From Ascochyta rabiei (lineage: Eukaryota > Ascomycota > Dothideomycetes > Pleosporales > Didymellaceae): DNA of 64,000 nt. A program made the position numbers and the translations under genes. The notes under the pieces were generated by a model. That model was not told the origin of the DNA. It searched no databases and saw nothing but the letters and a program-made list of their open reading frames with translations. Positions within the stretch are counted from its first letter, which is position 1. Each line of letters begins with the position of its first letter. Location of the stretch: contig NC_082423.1 in the NCBI RefSeq assembly GCF_004011695.2, positions 124,001 through 188,000 of the forward strand, in the 5' to 3' direction. Shown piece by piece: positions 42,002-52,158 of this stretch.

Positions 42002-43432
42002 TTATGCGCTTCCAACGAAAGCGTTATAGTTGTTGGGGCTGGATCCTGGGTTTGACATAATCTGCCTACCCGATCCCTGAATAACTGTCGCCCCATTCCT
42101 GATAATCTTGACCATGACCGCGCCCGTCTGACCATTGACGTTCTGTGAGAGGTGGTTCAGACCCTGCTTAGTAGCCTGGAAGGTTGTCGGACTATTGCTG
42201 CCAATTTGCACGCTGATCTGGGCAGGCAGGGACTTGATCAGTGCTGTAAAGAAGACCTTGTCCTGGAGACAAGTCGCGGGGGAGAACGTTGTTTGCCAAG
42301 GGGCATTGCAGACGACGCCGTTAGGATTCGCAGCAGCAGGGTAGACGCGGTACCAATACGAGAGCTTCTCGGTGGTGACGGCGGGTTCAACACCACCGTT
42401 CTTGTAGGTTGCAATGTAGTGCGGCAACAAGGCACGCCAGCCGTCGTGTGGCATGTTGTTCACATACCACTTTGCGCTCCCCTCCGGCGCGTCAGGGGTG
42501 CCGGCATCAAAAATAGGGCCCACGTAGTGCGACTCGCCAAAGTCGTTCCAGGTCACAATCTGCACAAATTGCGGCTTGATATCGTAAACGTGCTCCCATC
42601 GCTGGTGCCATAGGTCGTCACCCCGCCAGAGGCGCCGCTTGCCGTACTGGGGCAGGTCGGTGAAAAACCAAGGCGATACGCCCATCATGTACTGACCATT
42701 CACGCCCTTCCAGGCGACATCAGGATCGGTAGCGGGGTCGGTGGGCATATCGTTGGGGCCGTTGGGCCACATGTTCCAGGAGAAGACTCCATCAATGGTG
42801 TTGAGGTAGTTGCGGTGCCAGTTAGGATCGCGGCTCGTGTACTCTGGGATGAAGTAGATGCCACGCGAGGAGAACTGAGACTTGATCGATGCCCAGTCGC
42901 CCACGTTGTTGGAGCCTTCGAAGGTGGATACAATGGCTTTACCAGTGTTCTGAAAGCGCGTATATGGATGCTTGGCATATGAGTAGTTCTCAATATACTG
43001 TTTCGAGTCAACATGTATCCTAAATAGCTAAAGAAACAAGATAAACCCACAGCTGATAGCACCGTCTTCACATCCGCAGCAGGCCAGGCTCCTTGTGCGC
43101 CACCCTCGTAGTCGAACGCGAAGAGCAGCTTAAATTCGTTTGCAACCTCATTGGAGGCCTGGAAGGCGAGGCTGACTTGCGTCTCAATGGTTCCGCGCCA
43201 GGGTGTTCCCATGTTCAGGACGAAACCATCGATGCCTGCCGCTTGAGCGAGACGTATGTCGCTGATCCATTTGTCCTTGTTGTACGCGCCATTGTTACCA
43301 ACCTAAATGTATAAGTATAAAGACATGCACCGTTAATGGTATGCCTACAATAACATGTGCGAACACGCGCTGGGCAGCAGCGAAACGCAGCAGGTTCGCG
43401 ACTGCGAAAAATAGGGTGCAAAGAAGCAGCAT
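42002..43432 (-). CDS. Secreted GH71 alpha-1,3-glucanase (mutanase), 3 exons
   Basis: Exons 43349-43432, 43051-43302 and 42002-42997 join across introns of 46 and 53 nt to give 443 residues. The enzyme endohydrolyses alpha-1,3-glucan, a wall polymer, and is used in wall remodelling or septum cleavage. A signal peptide (LLLCTLFFAVANLLRFAAA) precedes the domain start QRVFAHVIVGNNGAY. Family motifs are DGFVLNMGTPWRGTIE, FKLLFAFDYEGG, GIYFIPEYTSRDPNW, GVFSWNMWPNGP, MGVSPWFFTDLP and VTWNDFGESHYVGP, the last with acidic residues likely at the active site. No separate carbohydrate-binding module follows, but the C-terminal 120 residues may form a beta-sandwich. Location is extracellular. Confidence 0.9.
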
Positions 43433-44179
43433 ATCGTGTGATAACTGACTGATCGCGATAATACCTAGCAGAGCATGATGCCCGTACTTTACAGTTGGAT
43501 GGGGACTTTAAATGTTGGGCACCTAAAAGAGTGGAGATACTGGGTGACTGGGCTCCAAATCTTGGACGTTCTGTTTAGAGGTTAACCTGCATAGAATCGA
43601 GAGTGTTGACTCTGGTAACTCGTATTCCTGCGGTAGAGGACCTCGTTTAGGCTGCTAGTCCCCTCTCGCAGGATTCATTGCTTATCCGAACTCAGAGATC
43701 TGTCCCACAGAACATAGGTATGATAGATTAAATATTCTGCAGCTCTATTCCAGTGCTATAGAGTGTTTATACAACTATACAAGGGCTTAGATAGGTATTT
43801 AGTAATTGCGCAAACACACCACGCGCACAAACACGGTATGATTGCAGGTAGTCAGCGCCGCTCTACTGCAAAGTAAGCAGCCACACGGTGATATTTCCCA
43901 CTTGGGTCATCTAAAGGCTTCAGCTCGCGTATGATACGAAAGTATGCCACTATAATGAACAGCAGCGTAGGCCCAGCCCTCCCTTTGATTAGGAGCCAAT
44001 TCCCGTTCTGCACTGATCAGGCGTTGATGACAAGGGGATAATCAAATTGTGGGGCGCTATGAGTTCCAGCCTTATTACTAGCTATATATTGTGCATGTGT
44101 CTACGCTGTGCATACGTGGCTTGGGACAGGCAAATTGTTAGCCGCGCGCATTCTTTACACCACAATGGAGCCCTTTCTT
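43433..44179. other. AT-rich intergenic, nothing recognised
   Basis: The first 300 bases should include the GH71 promoter. The remainder grades into the ankyrin relic; no intact gene is seen. Confidence 0.4.
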
Positions 44180-44766
44180 GCCCTTAGTGTTGCTACTGCC
44201 ATTGTGCAGTTTCTAGATTTTCCGCTCTAGCGTTAGGTAGCGCCTTAAGAACGGGGATGGAAGATATTGCTGCTCTTTGCTCTACAGCGCGATACATTTT
44301 GCCATCTGTGTTTGCATTCGGATCTGCGCCTTACAACAGCAGAAATTGGACCATATCGAGATCATTTAAGCCAGTAGCTGGACTAAACGCAGAATTCAGA
44401 AAATCTCCGCAGACGCTGTATTATTGTTGATTGACTAATATTGGTGAACTATGTAGTGACTTACGTTAATGCGTCCCCCAAGCGCTCCAAGTTGAGATTC
44501 ACGTTCCACCCTTTCGCAATAAGCATTTGGAACACATGTTTACTTTCCCCCTCTAAAGTTGCGCAAATAACGTCTAGACTAATGCAACACCTGCTATCTA
44601 TGAGCAGCTCAACTGCCGCAGGGTGATTAGCGAGCGCTGCTGCTGCGCATGCGTCCTGTGTCTCAATTGTAGCTTCGCTTGGTGAGACGTGTTCCTTGTT
44701 GACAGATTTAATATGACGGAGAGCTTAAACATTGTTGATTCTGACGGCGTTTACGAGATCAGACAT
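44180..44766 (-). pseudogene. Ankyrin-repeat protein relic
   Basis: A minus-strand frame starts MSDLVNAVRINNV, then TAA, then continues in the same frame: ALRHIKSVNKEHVSPSEATI, CAAAALANHPAAVELLID, CATLEGESKHVFQMLIAKGW, NVNLNLERLGDALT, stop. After a short unreadable gap it resumes as LNDLDMVQFLLL, TAA, GADPNANTDGKMYRAVEQRA. The segments show ankyrin spacing (AA...G....V..LL..G.D.N). Stops sit where Gln would be natural (CAA to TAA), which fits RIP-like transitions. Ankyrin repeats mediate protein contacts; here the gene is inactive. The left end is approximate. Confidence 0.62.
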
Positions 44767-45125
44767 TGTGCTGATGGAGTTGCGGGATGCAAAAACAAAG
44801 GAGGCTTAGGGTTGCTGGTTAAAGAGCCGTTGTCTGTGCAATTTGCGTCACTAAAGTGCTTTAAGCGCAATCGGAATCCGTGGCTAAGCAGTGCAGATGC
44901 TGGAGTGCCGCAGTCTGACAGATGTTGTGGCTATAATTAGCTAAGGCGCAGCCAAGGCAGAACCTTGGTACTTATGCCAATTTGCCCGATTCCCGCACCA
45001 CCATTACCAGATACGGTAGAGTTAGGTACTTTTGTGGTAAACGGCCAGGAGACAACCAGGCTTCCCATTCGCTCAGCCCTGTTTGAGCAAACGTACCGGC
45101 GGATTAGTAGTTAGGTAGGTGACTA
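44767..45125. other. Intergenic, nothing recognised
   Basis: No gene-like structure. A poly-T run of about 17 nt lies just beyond, at 45152-45169. Confidence 0.4.
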
Positions 45126-45913
45126 CTAGCATATACCCGCTGTTGTATGTCTTTTTTTTTTTTTTTTTTCCTTTTTGCATAAATTGGAACGTTGGGTGGT
45201 CAGGGTGTCTCTTCGCTGATGTTTCAACCAAGCATTAGATCGTTGGAAGATTCTATCACATCCGCGGCCTCTACAGGGATGAGGTGTTTTCTCGTATACA
45301 GTTCTAATATGCCGAGCAAGGTTTCCTCGTCGAAAGTCACTAGTGAACAACCTGGCACATTCACTTTCGGCACATGTTAAATGCGCCGCATTAAGTTCTG
45401 ACGTTACAGTCGTTATTAGGGATAGTAGTTCACCAAAGACAGACAGCCTGTGGCTTCTGCGACATGATTGTCTAGAAAAGCCACTCAGTACACGTACATC
45501 TGGGAAGACGGATAACAACCCTGGACAGAATATTAGATTGCGGTTCCTGCCCATCGAAGCGGGTTGGAATTCCATCGAACATCGCGGTGGGAAAGCCTCT
45601 ACCTGGGAAGGCGGCACGCATGTAATAGACATGTCTAACTGTATAAGCTTATGTGGTTCAAGACAGGTCATTCATACTTACCGACCGTGTCTGCATCTGC
45701 TCCCGTTGACGCCCTTGTAGGATCAAAGTGTGCCATGGAATCATCACGAACCGTAACAAAAGGTCGCACGGGCGAAGGTGGGTGTGAGACGACAAGTTCA
45801 CTTTGGGCTGACACAGACAGGTCTGGAGACAAAGCGCTGCGGTCCTGCCGTGTAGAGTCAGATCCATGACTGGCTGAATGGTTGGGTATATAGTCTGCAG
45901 CGTCTTCCTGCAC
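45126..45913 (-). pseudogene. C2H2 zinc-finger protein, probably degenerate
   Basis: The minus strand carries a protein-like N-terminal piece (DYIPNHSASHGSDSTRQDRS, then SPVRPFVTVRDDSMAHFD) ending at a GTAAGT donor near 45671. An AG acceptor near 45604 continues it as GRGFPTAMFDGIPTRFDGQE. A C-terminal piece (about 45185-45355) holds two finger-like units: CAESECARLF...NLARHIRTVY and CRGRGCDRIF...WLKHQRRDTL. Each has the two Cys and first His of a C2H2 finger, but the last His is Tyr in one and absent (Thr) in the other. I could not join all pieces in frame. Upstream frames to 46323 may also belong to it. A fungal transcription-factor origin is likely; activity is doubtful. Confidence 0.48.
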
Positions 45914-46604
45914 GACTCGCAGCAGGTTTGATCGCTACTGACAATACTATTCGTTGGGCTTCTACACATGGGTTACGGTCCCTTCACTTTGCGGAGAGCG
46001 AGAGTAAACGCTGAAGAGGAAGCCGGAGGTCTATCGAATAGCGACAGAGCTTGAAATTGCACTTCAGGCCTCGATTGGCCGCTACCGGAAAGTGTTGGAG
46101 GGCACGAGCACAGCAACCGCTGTTTCAATGTACCAGCTGGGAGACCAGACGGGGGTAAATAAGAAGCTGAGTCGGTGAATTGAATGTGACCCTGGTGCAG
46201 ACCTTCGGAAGCGCTGGGTATCATGTTGGCATGAGGCTCTGACGTCCTGGTTGGGTTTGTCTCGGCGTTTGTACCTGCTTCACTACTGGATCTGCAAAGC
46301 TCTTGGAAGGTGCGTTCGCACAAAGCTTAGTGTCCACCTTGGCGCTTTGTCAGTTAGTTGATAGACGCTACAGTTCTAATAGTGTGCTCTTCTGCTCTTC
46401 TCATGTATCTTTTCTGCCTGGCCGCTACAGCTACCATGGACACTAGCGACATGGTGAGCGGTTTGCACAAAGCTCGGTCAAGGAGAAGCAGAGATGAGGC
46501 AGATTGCAAAATGATCATTACTGGGGTATCAAAGACGTAGACATTGCTGGGTATTCGCGGACTGCACCAATGCTCGGACTTAGTGGCTCTGCAGGCGTTG
46601 ATAT
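45914..46604. other. Possible upstream exons of the zinc-finger relic
   Basis: On the minus strand 45973-46290 reads SEPHANMIPSASEGLHQGHI and SYLPPSGLPAGTLKQRLLCS, which resembles disordered transcription-factor sequence. It is not connected by a clear splice, so it is noted only. Confidence 0.35.
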
Positions 46605-48314
46605 TCATGCCCACACGCCGAGTGTCCAGCTCACTCGTTCGCCTGCACCGCGCGCGACGCCAGGGCCCATGCTCTGCCGCTGCGGGATGACAGACACCTC
46701 TTTGTCTCGCGATGCACCCTGCAGACCATGTTGCAAGTATCTCTCTCGCTCGATCTCGACGATACCTCTCACCCTTTGGTGGGCAACGAGACTCGCACCA
46801 GCCCAAGCACCCAGCGTCTGTACACCTCTGATGGTGCCACCAATGGAGCACTCTGGAGGCGGCCCGTTTTTTAGACTGGTGTTGGCGAGCTTGACGTCGA
46901 TGTTGTCAAGTTCCGGTTCCTGCAGGCCAGCAGACAGCGGTGTGGGTGTCGCAGCACGATCGAGTGTGTCAGAGGCTTTGTCTGCACCATCTTGCCATTC
47001 CCTCTCTCGATGGCGCAGTTGTGCTAGCAGTTTCTCTTCGTGGCGCGCACTGCCCTTGCCCCAGTTCTTGACTGGGTCCCAGCCTCTGGACAGGACTAGC
47101 ACCTCCAGCTCTTTCAGGATGCGAGTCTTCAGGCCTGGCATGTCTGCCACCCCGCCTGTGATGACGATGCGTGACATGCACAAGCGACGAACATCGACAG
47201 GCAGAGCGACCAACGTGCGGTAGAGGAGGTAGTGAATTGGCAGGTCTTCATCGTCGAACTCGTTCAGGGGTGCCTCTGGTACAAAAAGCGCGTTTTCAGC
47301 GGGCTTGGCTAACGAAGCAAACGCGACTTTGAGCTCAGTCGGTGGTGTGTGTTTTGGGAAGGGGATCACAACGGTAGGCGGAGGTGTCTCGACAGCGTCC
47401 TCCCACTCTTCCAGTACAGGTGCCTCGCGCGCAGGGAAGTAGACGGTGCGTCGGTTTCCTCTCGAGCTGGGTTTGCACCAGCCGACCCGCGTGAGCACCT
47501 CCTCTACTTCGTCGAACGAGACCTGTGCCTTGGGTGTTCCTGGTGTGGCGTCGTCGTCGAGTTCGGCGTTCAGCAGCCTAGCCATCTCTTCGCTCAGCAT
47601 CCTGCCCGCGCGGACTGTTCGCTTTTCGTGTACCTCGCGATACTCGCAAACGGCGGTGACCAGTGTTTCGGCCCAGCCAATGTCAACGACCAGCGCTGAG
47701 CGCAGGCCTGCGGCGACGGTGGAGAGGACGGGGTTCGACAGGAGGGTGATGCTTGGTGCGTGGAAGCTCTTGAACAGCAGGTCGAGCATCTTGGTGATGA
47801 GTGGGTGTGGCAACCGTGGAGGGATGGCAAGCGTGATGCGTCGTGGCTTTGTGTCGAGCAAGAAGTATTTCGTGTATGCTTCCCGTATGGCCCTCTCGAG
47901 CTTGTCGCCCACCAGCTCCATGTCGACGGTGGTGAGGTCCAAACGGTACAGCTCGTGCTCCTCGCCCCATGTCTGGTTCTTTCTCGGCCGTCGTCGCCTT
48001 TGGCTGTACTCTGGATCGTATTGCCTGTAGTCACCAGCCCTTCTGTGCCTGTCTGGACTGAATGGAAGCGTGCATCGTGGGGCGCTCTCGCCCGGGAAGC
48101 CTGCCCGCAGAAACCGCGACCCGATCTCGAACACAGCACACTCGTCCTCTGTGCGGTAGTTGCCGCCGGGCGAGCCGTAGAGGGAGGACGATGCGCGCTG
48201 GAGGGGCGTCCGCGGTGTTTCGGGCGTGGCAGCGAGGTCAGCGAGACGCGGAGGGGCGCCTCGGACGGAGCGGGCGAGGGAGGCAGAGGCCTTGCGCTCG
48301 CCGCTGGTGGACAT
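46605..48314 (-). CDS. Actin-related protein, probably the dynactin Arp10/Arp11 type
   Basis: A single frame of 569 residues starts MSTSGERKASASLARSVRG. After a disordered N-terminus the actin fold begins near residue 57: DECAVFEIGSRFLRAGFPGE (phosphate-1 equivalent), LDTKPRRITLAIPPRLPHPL, LLSNPVLSTVAAGLRSALVV, DIGWAETLVTAVCEYREV (phosphate-2 equivalent), MSRIVITGGVADMPGLKTRI (adenosine loop) and GGTIRGVQTLGAWAGASLVA. Motifs are strongly diverged from actin, and insertions separate the subdomains, as in the pointed-end Arp of dynactin (Neurospora ro-7 type) and in some Arps of chromatin complexes. Assignment to Arp10/11 is inference; membership of the actin superfamily is secure. It is divergent from NOP58. 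Confidence 0.78.
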   Translation of the reverse strand: MSTSGERKASASLARSVRGAPPRLADLAATPETPRTPLQRASSSLYGSPGGNYRTEDECAVFEIGSRFLRAGFPGESAPRCTLPFSPDRHRRAGDYRQYDPEYSQRRRRPRKNQTWGEEHELYRLDLTTVDMELVGDKLERAIREAYTKYFLLDTKPRRITLAIPPRLPHPLITKMLDLLFKSFHAPSITLLSNPVLSTVAAGLRSALVVDIGWAETLVTAVCEYREVHEKRTVRAGRMLSEEMARLLNAELDDDATPGTPKAQVSFDEVEEVLTRVGWCKPSSRGNRRTVYFPAREAPVLEEWEDAVETPPPTVVIPFPKHTPPTELKVAFASLAKPAENALFVPEAPLNEFDDEDLPIHYLLYRTLVALPVDVRRLCMSRIVITGGVADMPGLKTRILKELEVLVLSRGWDPVKNWGKGSARHEEKLLAQLRHREREWQDGADKASDTLDRAATPTPLSAGLQEPELDNIDVKLANTSLKNGPPPECSIGGTIRGVQTLGAWAGASLVAHQRVRGIVEIERERYLQHGLQGASRDKEVSVIPQRQSMGPGVARGAGERVSWTLGVWA

Positions 48315-48652
48315 GGTGGCGCGCCCGGTGGCTTAGTCAGGTGGCGGCTGGTTTGCTTCACCACCAGCTCCAGCTCGCGATGGACTTGGACTGCATCTGA
48401 CGGTTGACCTGACCTTCACGTCCACTGGGACCCTGGCAGGCCTGGGTGGCCATCGATGCGGCAGGCGCGCTTGCCCGCTTTGGGCGCTGGCTCCCGCATG
48501 GCTTGGCGGCAAAAAATGTTGCAGAAAGCTCTCCGGCGCACAACGGCACCTGCTACCGACAACCTCGCGCCTTCCCACACCGCGCAACTCCCCAGCTCGA
48601 ACGGAGCAGTGACAACCGAACCAACGTCACCCGGAGCCGCCTTCCAGCAAAA
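48315..48652. promoter_or_regulatory. Divergent promoter, actin-related protein / NOP58
   Basis: The 338 bp between the two start codons must contain both promoters. No specific element was identified with confidence. Confidence 0.5.
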
Positions 48653-50542
48653 ATGGGTCTCTTCATTCTCAGCGAGACGAGGTACGACGGCGGCGACCGC
48701 GCACGATGGCAGCTGCAGTGCATCAGAGACTGACGTGGAATTGCAGCGCGGGCTATGCTCTGTTCAAGGCCAAGGACAAGAAGCTGCTCGACAAGGGCGG
48801 CGAGCTCGGCAAGGACGTCTCGGCCGTCGTCGAGTCGCTGAAGCTCAAGAAGTTCACCAAGTTCGAGAGCGCCGTCACCGCGCTCAACGAAGCCGCCGCC
48901 CTCACCGACGGCAAGGTCAGCTCCATGCTCGGCAGCCTGCTGCAGGAGCTCAAGGACGAGACCAAGGCCTCATGTACGCCCATCGTGAATGACGAGTGCC
49001 GCTGCGCACGGATGGCTAATGTTCTGCAGTGGCTGTCGCCGATCCCAAGCTCGCCAACTCGATTGCCCAGATCCCCGGCCTGTCCATCAAGCCCGTTTCC
49101 GACTCGTCCACCCAGGACGTCTACCGTGCGATCCGCGAGCACATGACCTCGCTCATCCCCGACCTGGTGCCCGCGGAGATGAACTCGACCCGCCTCGGTC
49201 TTGCCCACTCGCTCTCCCGCCACAAGCTCAAGTTCTCGCCCGACAAGGTCGACACCATGATCATCCAGTCCATTGCCAGCCTGGACGTGCTCGACAAGCA
49301 GCTCAACACATACGCCATGCGCGTCAAGGAATGGTACGGCTGGCACTTCCCCGAGCTCGCCAGGATCCTGAACGACAACCTCGCCTACTCCAAGGTCGTC
49401 CTCAAGATGGGTTTCCGCACAAACTCAAAGGACGCCGATCTGTCCGGCATTCTGCCCGAGGAGATCGAGGCTGCTGTCAAGGCTGCTGCTGAGATCAGCA
49501 TGGGTACCGAGATTTCCGAAGAGGACCTCGAGGCCACCAGCGCTCTTGCTGAGCAGGTGGTCGACCTCACCGAGCATCGCCAGAACCTTGGCGCCTACCT
49601 CTCCTCCCGCATGCAGGCCCTTGCACCCAACCTGACTGCCCTCGTCGGTGAGCTCGTCGGTGCCCGCCTCATCGCCCACGCTGGTTCCCTCATGAACCTC
49701 GCAAAGTCCCCCGGTTCCACCATCCAGATTCTCGGTGCCGAGAAGGCGCTGTTCCGTGCGCTCAAGACCAAGCACGACACTCCCAAGTACGGTGTAAGTA
49801 GCAGACTTGAAGCTCAACAGATGAACATTGTACTGACAAGCCTCAGCTGATCTACCACGCCTCCCTCATCGGTCAGGCAACGGGCAAGAACAAGGGAAAG
49901 ATTGCACGTATGCTCGCTGCCAAGTCCGCTCTTGGTCTGCGCGTCGACGCTCTCAGCACATGGGGTATCGCTTCCGAGGACAAGTCCAACGAACCCACCG
50001 AAGAGGAGAAGTCACAGATCGGTCGCGATGCCCGTCTCGGCATCGAGAGGAGACTGAGGGCTCTCGAGGGCAAGCCCCTCAAGAGCCTCCCCAACGCGAA
50101 CGCGACCGCACTCGGCTCAGGACAGAAGTGGGATGTCAAGGAGGCGCGCAAGTACAACCCCGATGCTGACGGCTTGACTGGCGAAGAGCCTGCGGCCAAG
50201 AAGTCCAAGTCGGACAAGGTCAACGGCACTACACCGAAGAAGCTTGTCCAGGAGGTTGACGAGGACGCAAGCATGGTTGATGCCGACGATGCCGAGGACT
50301 CTGACGACTCCGAGTCCGAGGAGGAGACCAAGGCGTCCAAGGGCGGTGACAAGGCAGCAAAGAAGGCAGAGAAGGAGGCCAAGAAGGCACGGAAAGCCGA
50401 GCGCGCCGCAAAGCGAGACGCCAAGGAGGCGAAGAAGGCTGCAAAGGAAGCCAAGAAGGCGTCCAAGGACTCGAAGAAGAGGAAATCGGACGACGACGAC
50501 ACAACCGAAAAGAAGAAGAAGAAGAAGAAGAGCAAGGACTAG
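48653..50542 (+). CDS. NOP58: Box C/D snoRNP core protein NOP58, 4 exons
   Basis: Exons 48653-48681, 48747-48973, 49030-49793 and 49847-50542 join across introns of 65, 56 and 53 nt to give 571 residues. NOP58 pairs with NOP56, fibrillarin and Snu13 on box C/D snoRNAs in the nucleolus to guide rRNA 2'-O-methylation. The N-terminus is [20 protein letters not shown], formed across the first splice. The NOP5NT domain covers about residues 1-65, a coiled-coil/NOSIC region 160-215 ([20 protein letters not shown]), and the Nop domain 250-400 ([60 protein letters not shown]). The tail is a Lys/Ala/Glu-rich low-complexity stretch ending [10 protein letters not shown], the usual nucleolar-targeting KKE/D tail. 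Confidence 0.95.
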
Positions 50543-51069
50543 ACGCATGCATCTTAGCCGATGTTGTACGTTTGACCATGTGAAAACGGGTGGCGTTGGG
50601 GGATCTCGCTTGTTTTTCTTTGACGTTTCGCATGTCGTGCTATCCAAGGGCGCGTGGCGCAGGGCTGGATTCATGTACCATTTCTTGTTGATGAGGCATT
50701 GCATACTGGGGACGAAGACGAGGTGCGGAAGAATACCCGCCAGCCGCTATGCATACAATTTCACACCAAAACTTGACCGCTGCCGTCCGTACTTGTCGTG
50801 ACTGAGCCTTGTCCTCCAAGCCCGATCGACTTGTCTATTCTTGCAACTACCAACATGTCCATCCACCACACTGCCAGACCAAGAACTCACCTCCACCACG
50901 GCACTCGCCTGCATCCAGCGATCCACCCTCGTCCTCCTTTCCCCTTCCCCCCCCTCCCTCACTGCTACTCACTCACTCACTCACTCACTCACTCACTCAC
51001 TCACTCACTCACTCACTCACTCACTCGCCGTCTCCTAACGAGGCACCCCCACTCCCACCCCCAGCCAGC
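50543..51069. other. Convergent 3' flanks with (CTCA)n
   Basis: Lies between the 3' ends of NOP58 and RPC9. Contains the CTCA tetranucleotide array; no gene. Confidence 0.5.
50967..51026. repeat. (CTCA)15 tetranucleotide microsatellite
   Basis: About fifteen perfect CTCA/ACTC units, located about 45 bp from the RPC9 stop codon. Confidence 0.92.
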
Positions 51070-52158
51070 TCACACCTTCCTCGTAACCTTCCTCTTCTTC
51101 TTGCTAGCCCCGAGCAACTTATTCGCCAGCTTGGGCAGCGCCTCGTCCTCGACTCCGCGCGGGATGGCCGCTTCTTCCTCGTCCAGCACCCGCGCGATGG
51201 TCGCGAGGATCTCGTGCAGCTCGGCTTCGGAGAAGCGGGTGCCTGCCTGTGGGCGACTTGTCAGCTAGGGAGGGTGGGGTAGATGCGGGAGGGTGGGTGG
51301 ATGGGACGCACCTCCTCGATGATCAACTCGAGCATGACTTGGGTCGTGGGGCGGAGGTTGTAGATCTGGATGAATTCGGCTTTGTTCAGGCGGTAGTGCG
51401 GGGCCAACGCGCGGAAGAGGGAGTGTGAGCCTTTGTACAGCGTCATGGGGCGGGTTGGGTGCGTGGCTGGGATCAACGGGGTTGTGTAGTCTGCGGTTTG
51501 CAGATAGGTCAGGCCCTGGGTTTCTGCTGGTTAGTTAAAAATAGTGGTGGTGGAGGGACTCGGGCTCGCGGGGATACGGTGGAGGTGGAGGTGGAGGTCA
51601 AGAACGTACGTCTCGTAGCATGTGCTCGAGGCCTTTGGGCTTCCATCTCTTGCGCTCCGTGCCGTCTTCGCCCGTGTACTCTGCTTCTTCCTGGCGGAGG
51701 TGCAGGAGGAGTTCGTGGTTGGAGAGGAGGGCGGATTGTGCGTTTTTGATCTGGCGTCGTTAGATTGACGAGAGCCTTCTAGCGAAGAAATTGGTTGCGC
51801 ATGATATGGATGAGAGCCTTCCAGCGAAGAGATTGATTGAGATTGATATGGATGAGAGCCTTCCAGCGAAGAGATTGATTGCGCATGATATGGATGAGAG
51901 CCTTCCAGCGAAGAGATTGATTGAGATTGATGTGGATGAGAGCCTTCCAGCGAAGAGATTGGTTACGCGTGATACTGGAATAAGACGTCTACATGCGAGG
52001 TGATGTTGAGATGGAAGTGGGAAGTGAAGAGAGGCTACAAAAACCGGTACCCAGGAAAATGTTGGAAAGAACAACAGTGCGAATGGATGACAGCGCGGAT
52101 AGATAATGGTAGCCAGATAGATAGACAGAAGGATTAGACATGTGTTACTTACATGCAT
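51070..52158 (-). CDS. RNA polymerase III subunit RPC9 (Rpb4-like), 4 exons with a 6-nt first exon
   Basis: I propose exons 52153-52158, 51610-51750, 51312-51515 and 51070-51246, with introns 51751-52152 (402 nt), 51516-51609 (94) and 51247-51311 (65), giving 175 residues. The first exon is only ATG CAT followed by a GTAAGT donor; its splice gives MHIKNAQSALLSNHELLLHL, which matches RPC9/CRCP N-termini. Further family sequence is YLQTADYTTPLIPATHPTRP, HYRLNKAEFIQIYNLRPTTQ, VMLELIIEEAGTRFSEAELH and a basic tail KKKRKVTRKV. RPC9 pairs with RPC8 in the polymerase III stalk and is needed for initiation at tRNA and 5S genes in the nucleus. The first intron is far longer than its neighbours and contains a minisatellite. 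Confidence 0.85.
51779..51966. repeat. 42-bp minisatellite inside RPC9 intron 1
   Basis: Four to five copies of a 42-bp unit (GATGAGAGCCTTCCAGCGAA plus 22 nt) that alternate a GAGATT and a GCGCAT variant, giving an 84-bp higher-order period. The unit length is a multiple of three, so the array is open on both strands, but it lies wholly within the proposed intron. Confidence 0.88.

Noticed and set aside
51791..52003. Plus-strand peptide with DESLPAKRLI repeats
   Set aside because: It exists because the 42-bp unit is divisible by three. It lies within the RPC9 intron and has no gene context.
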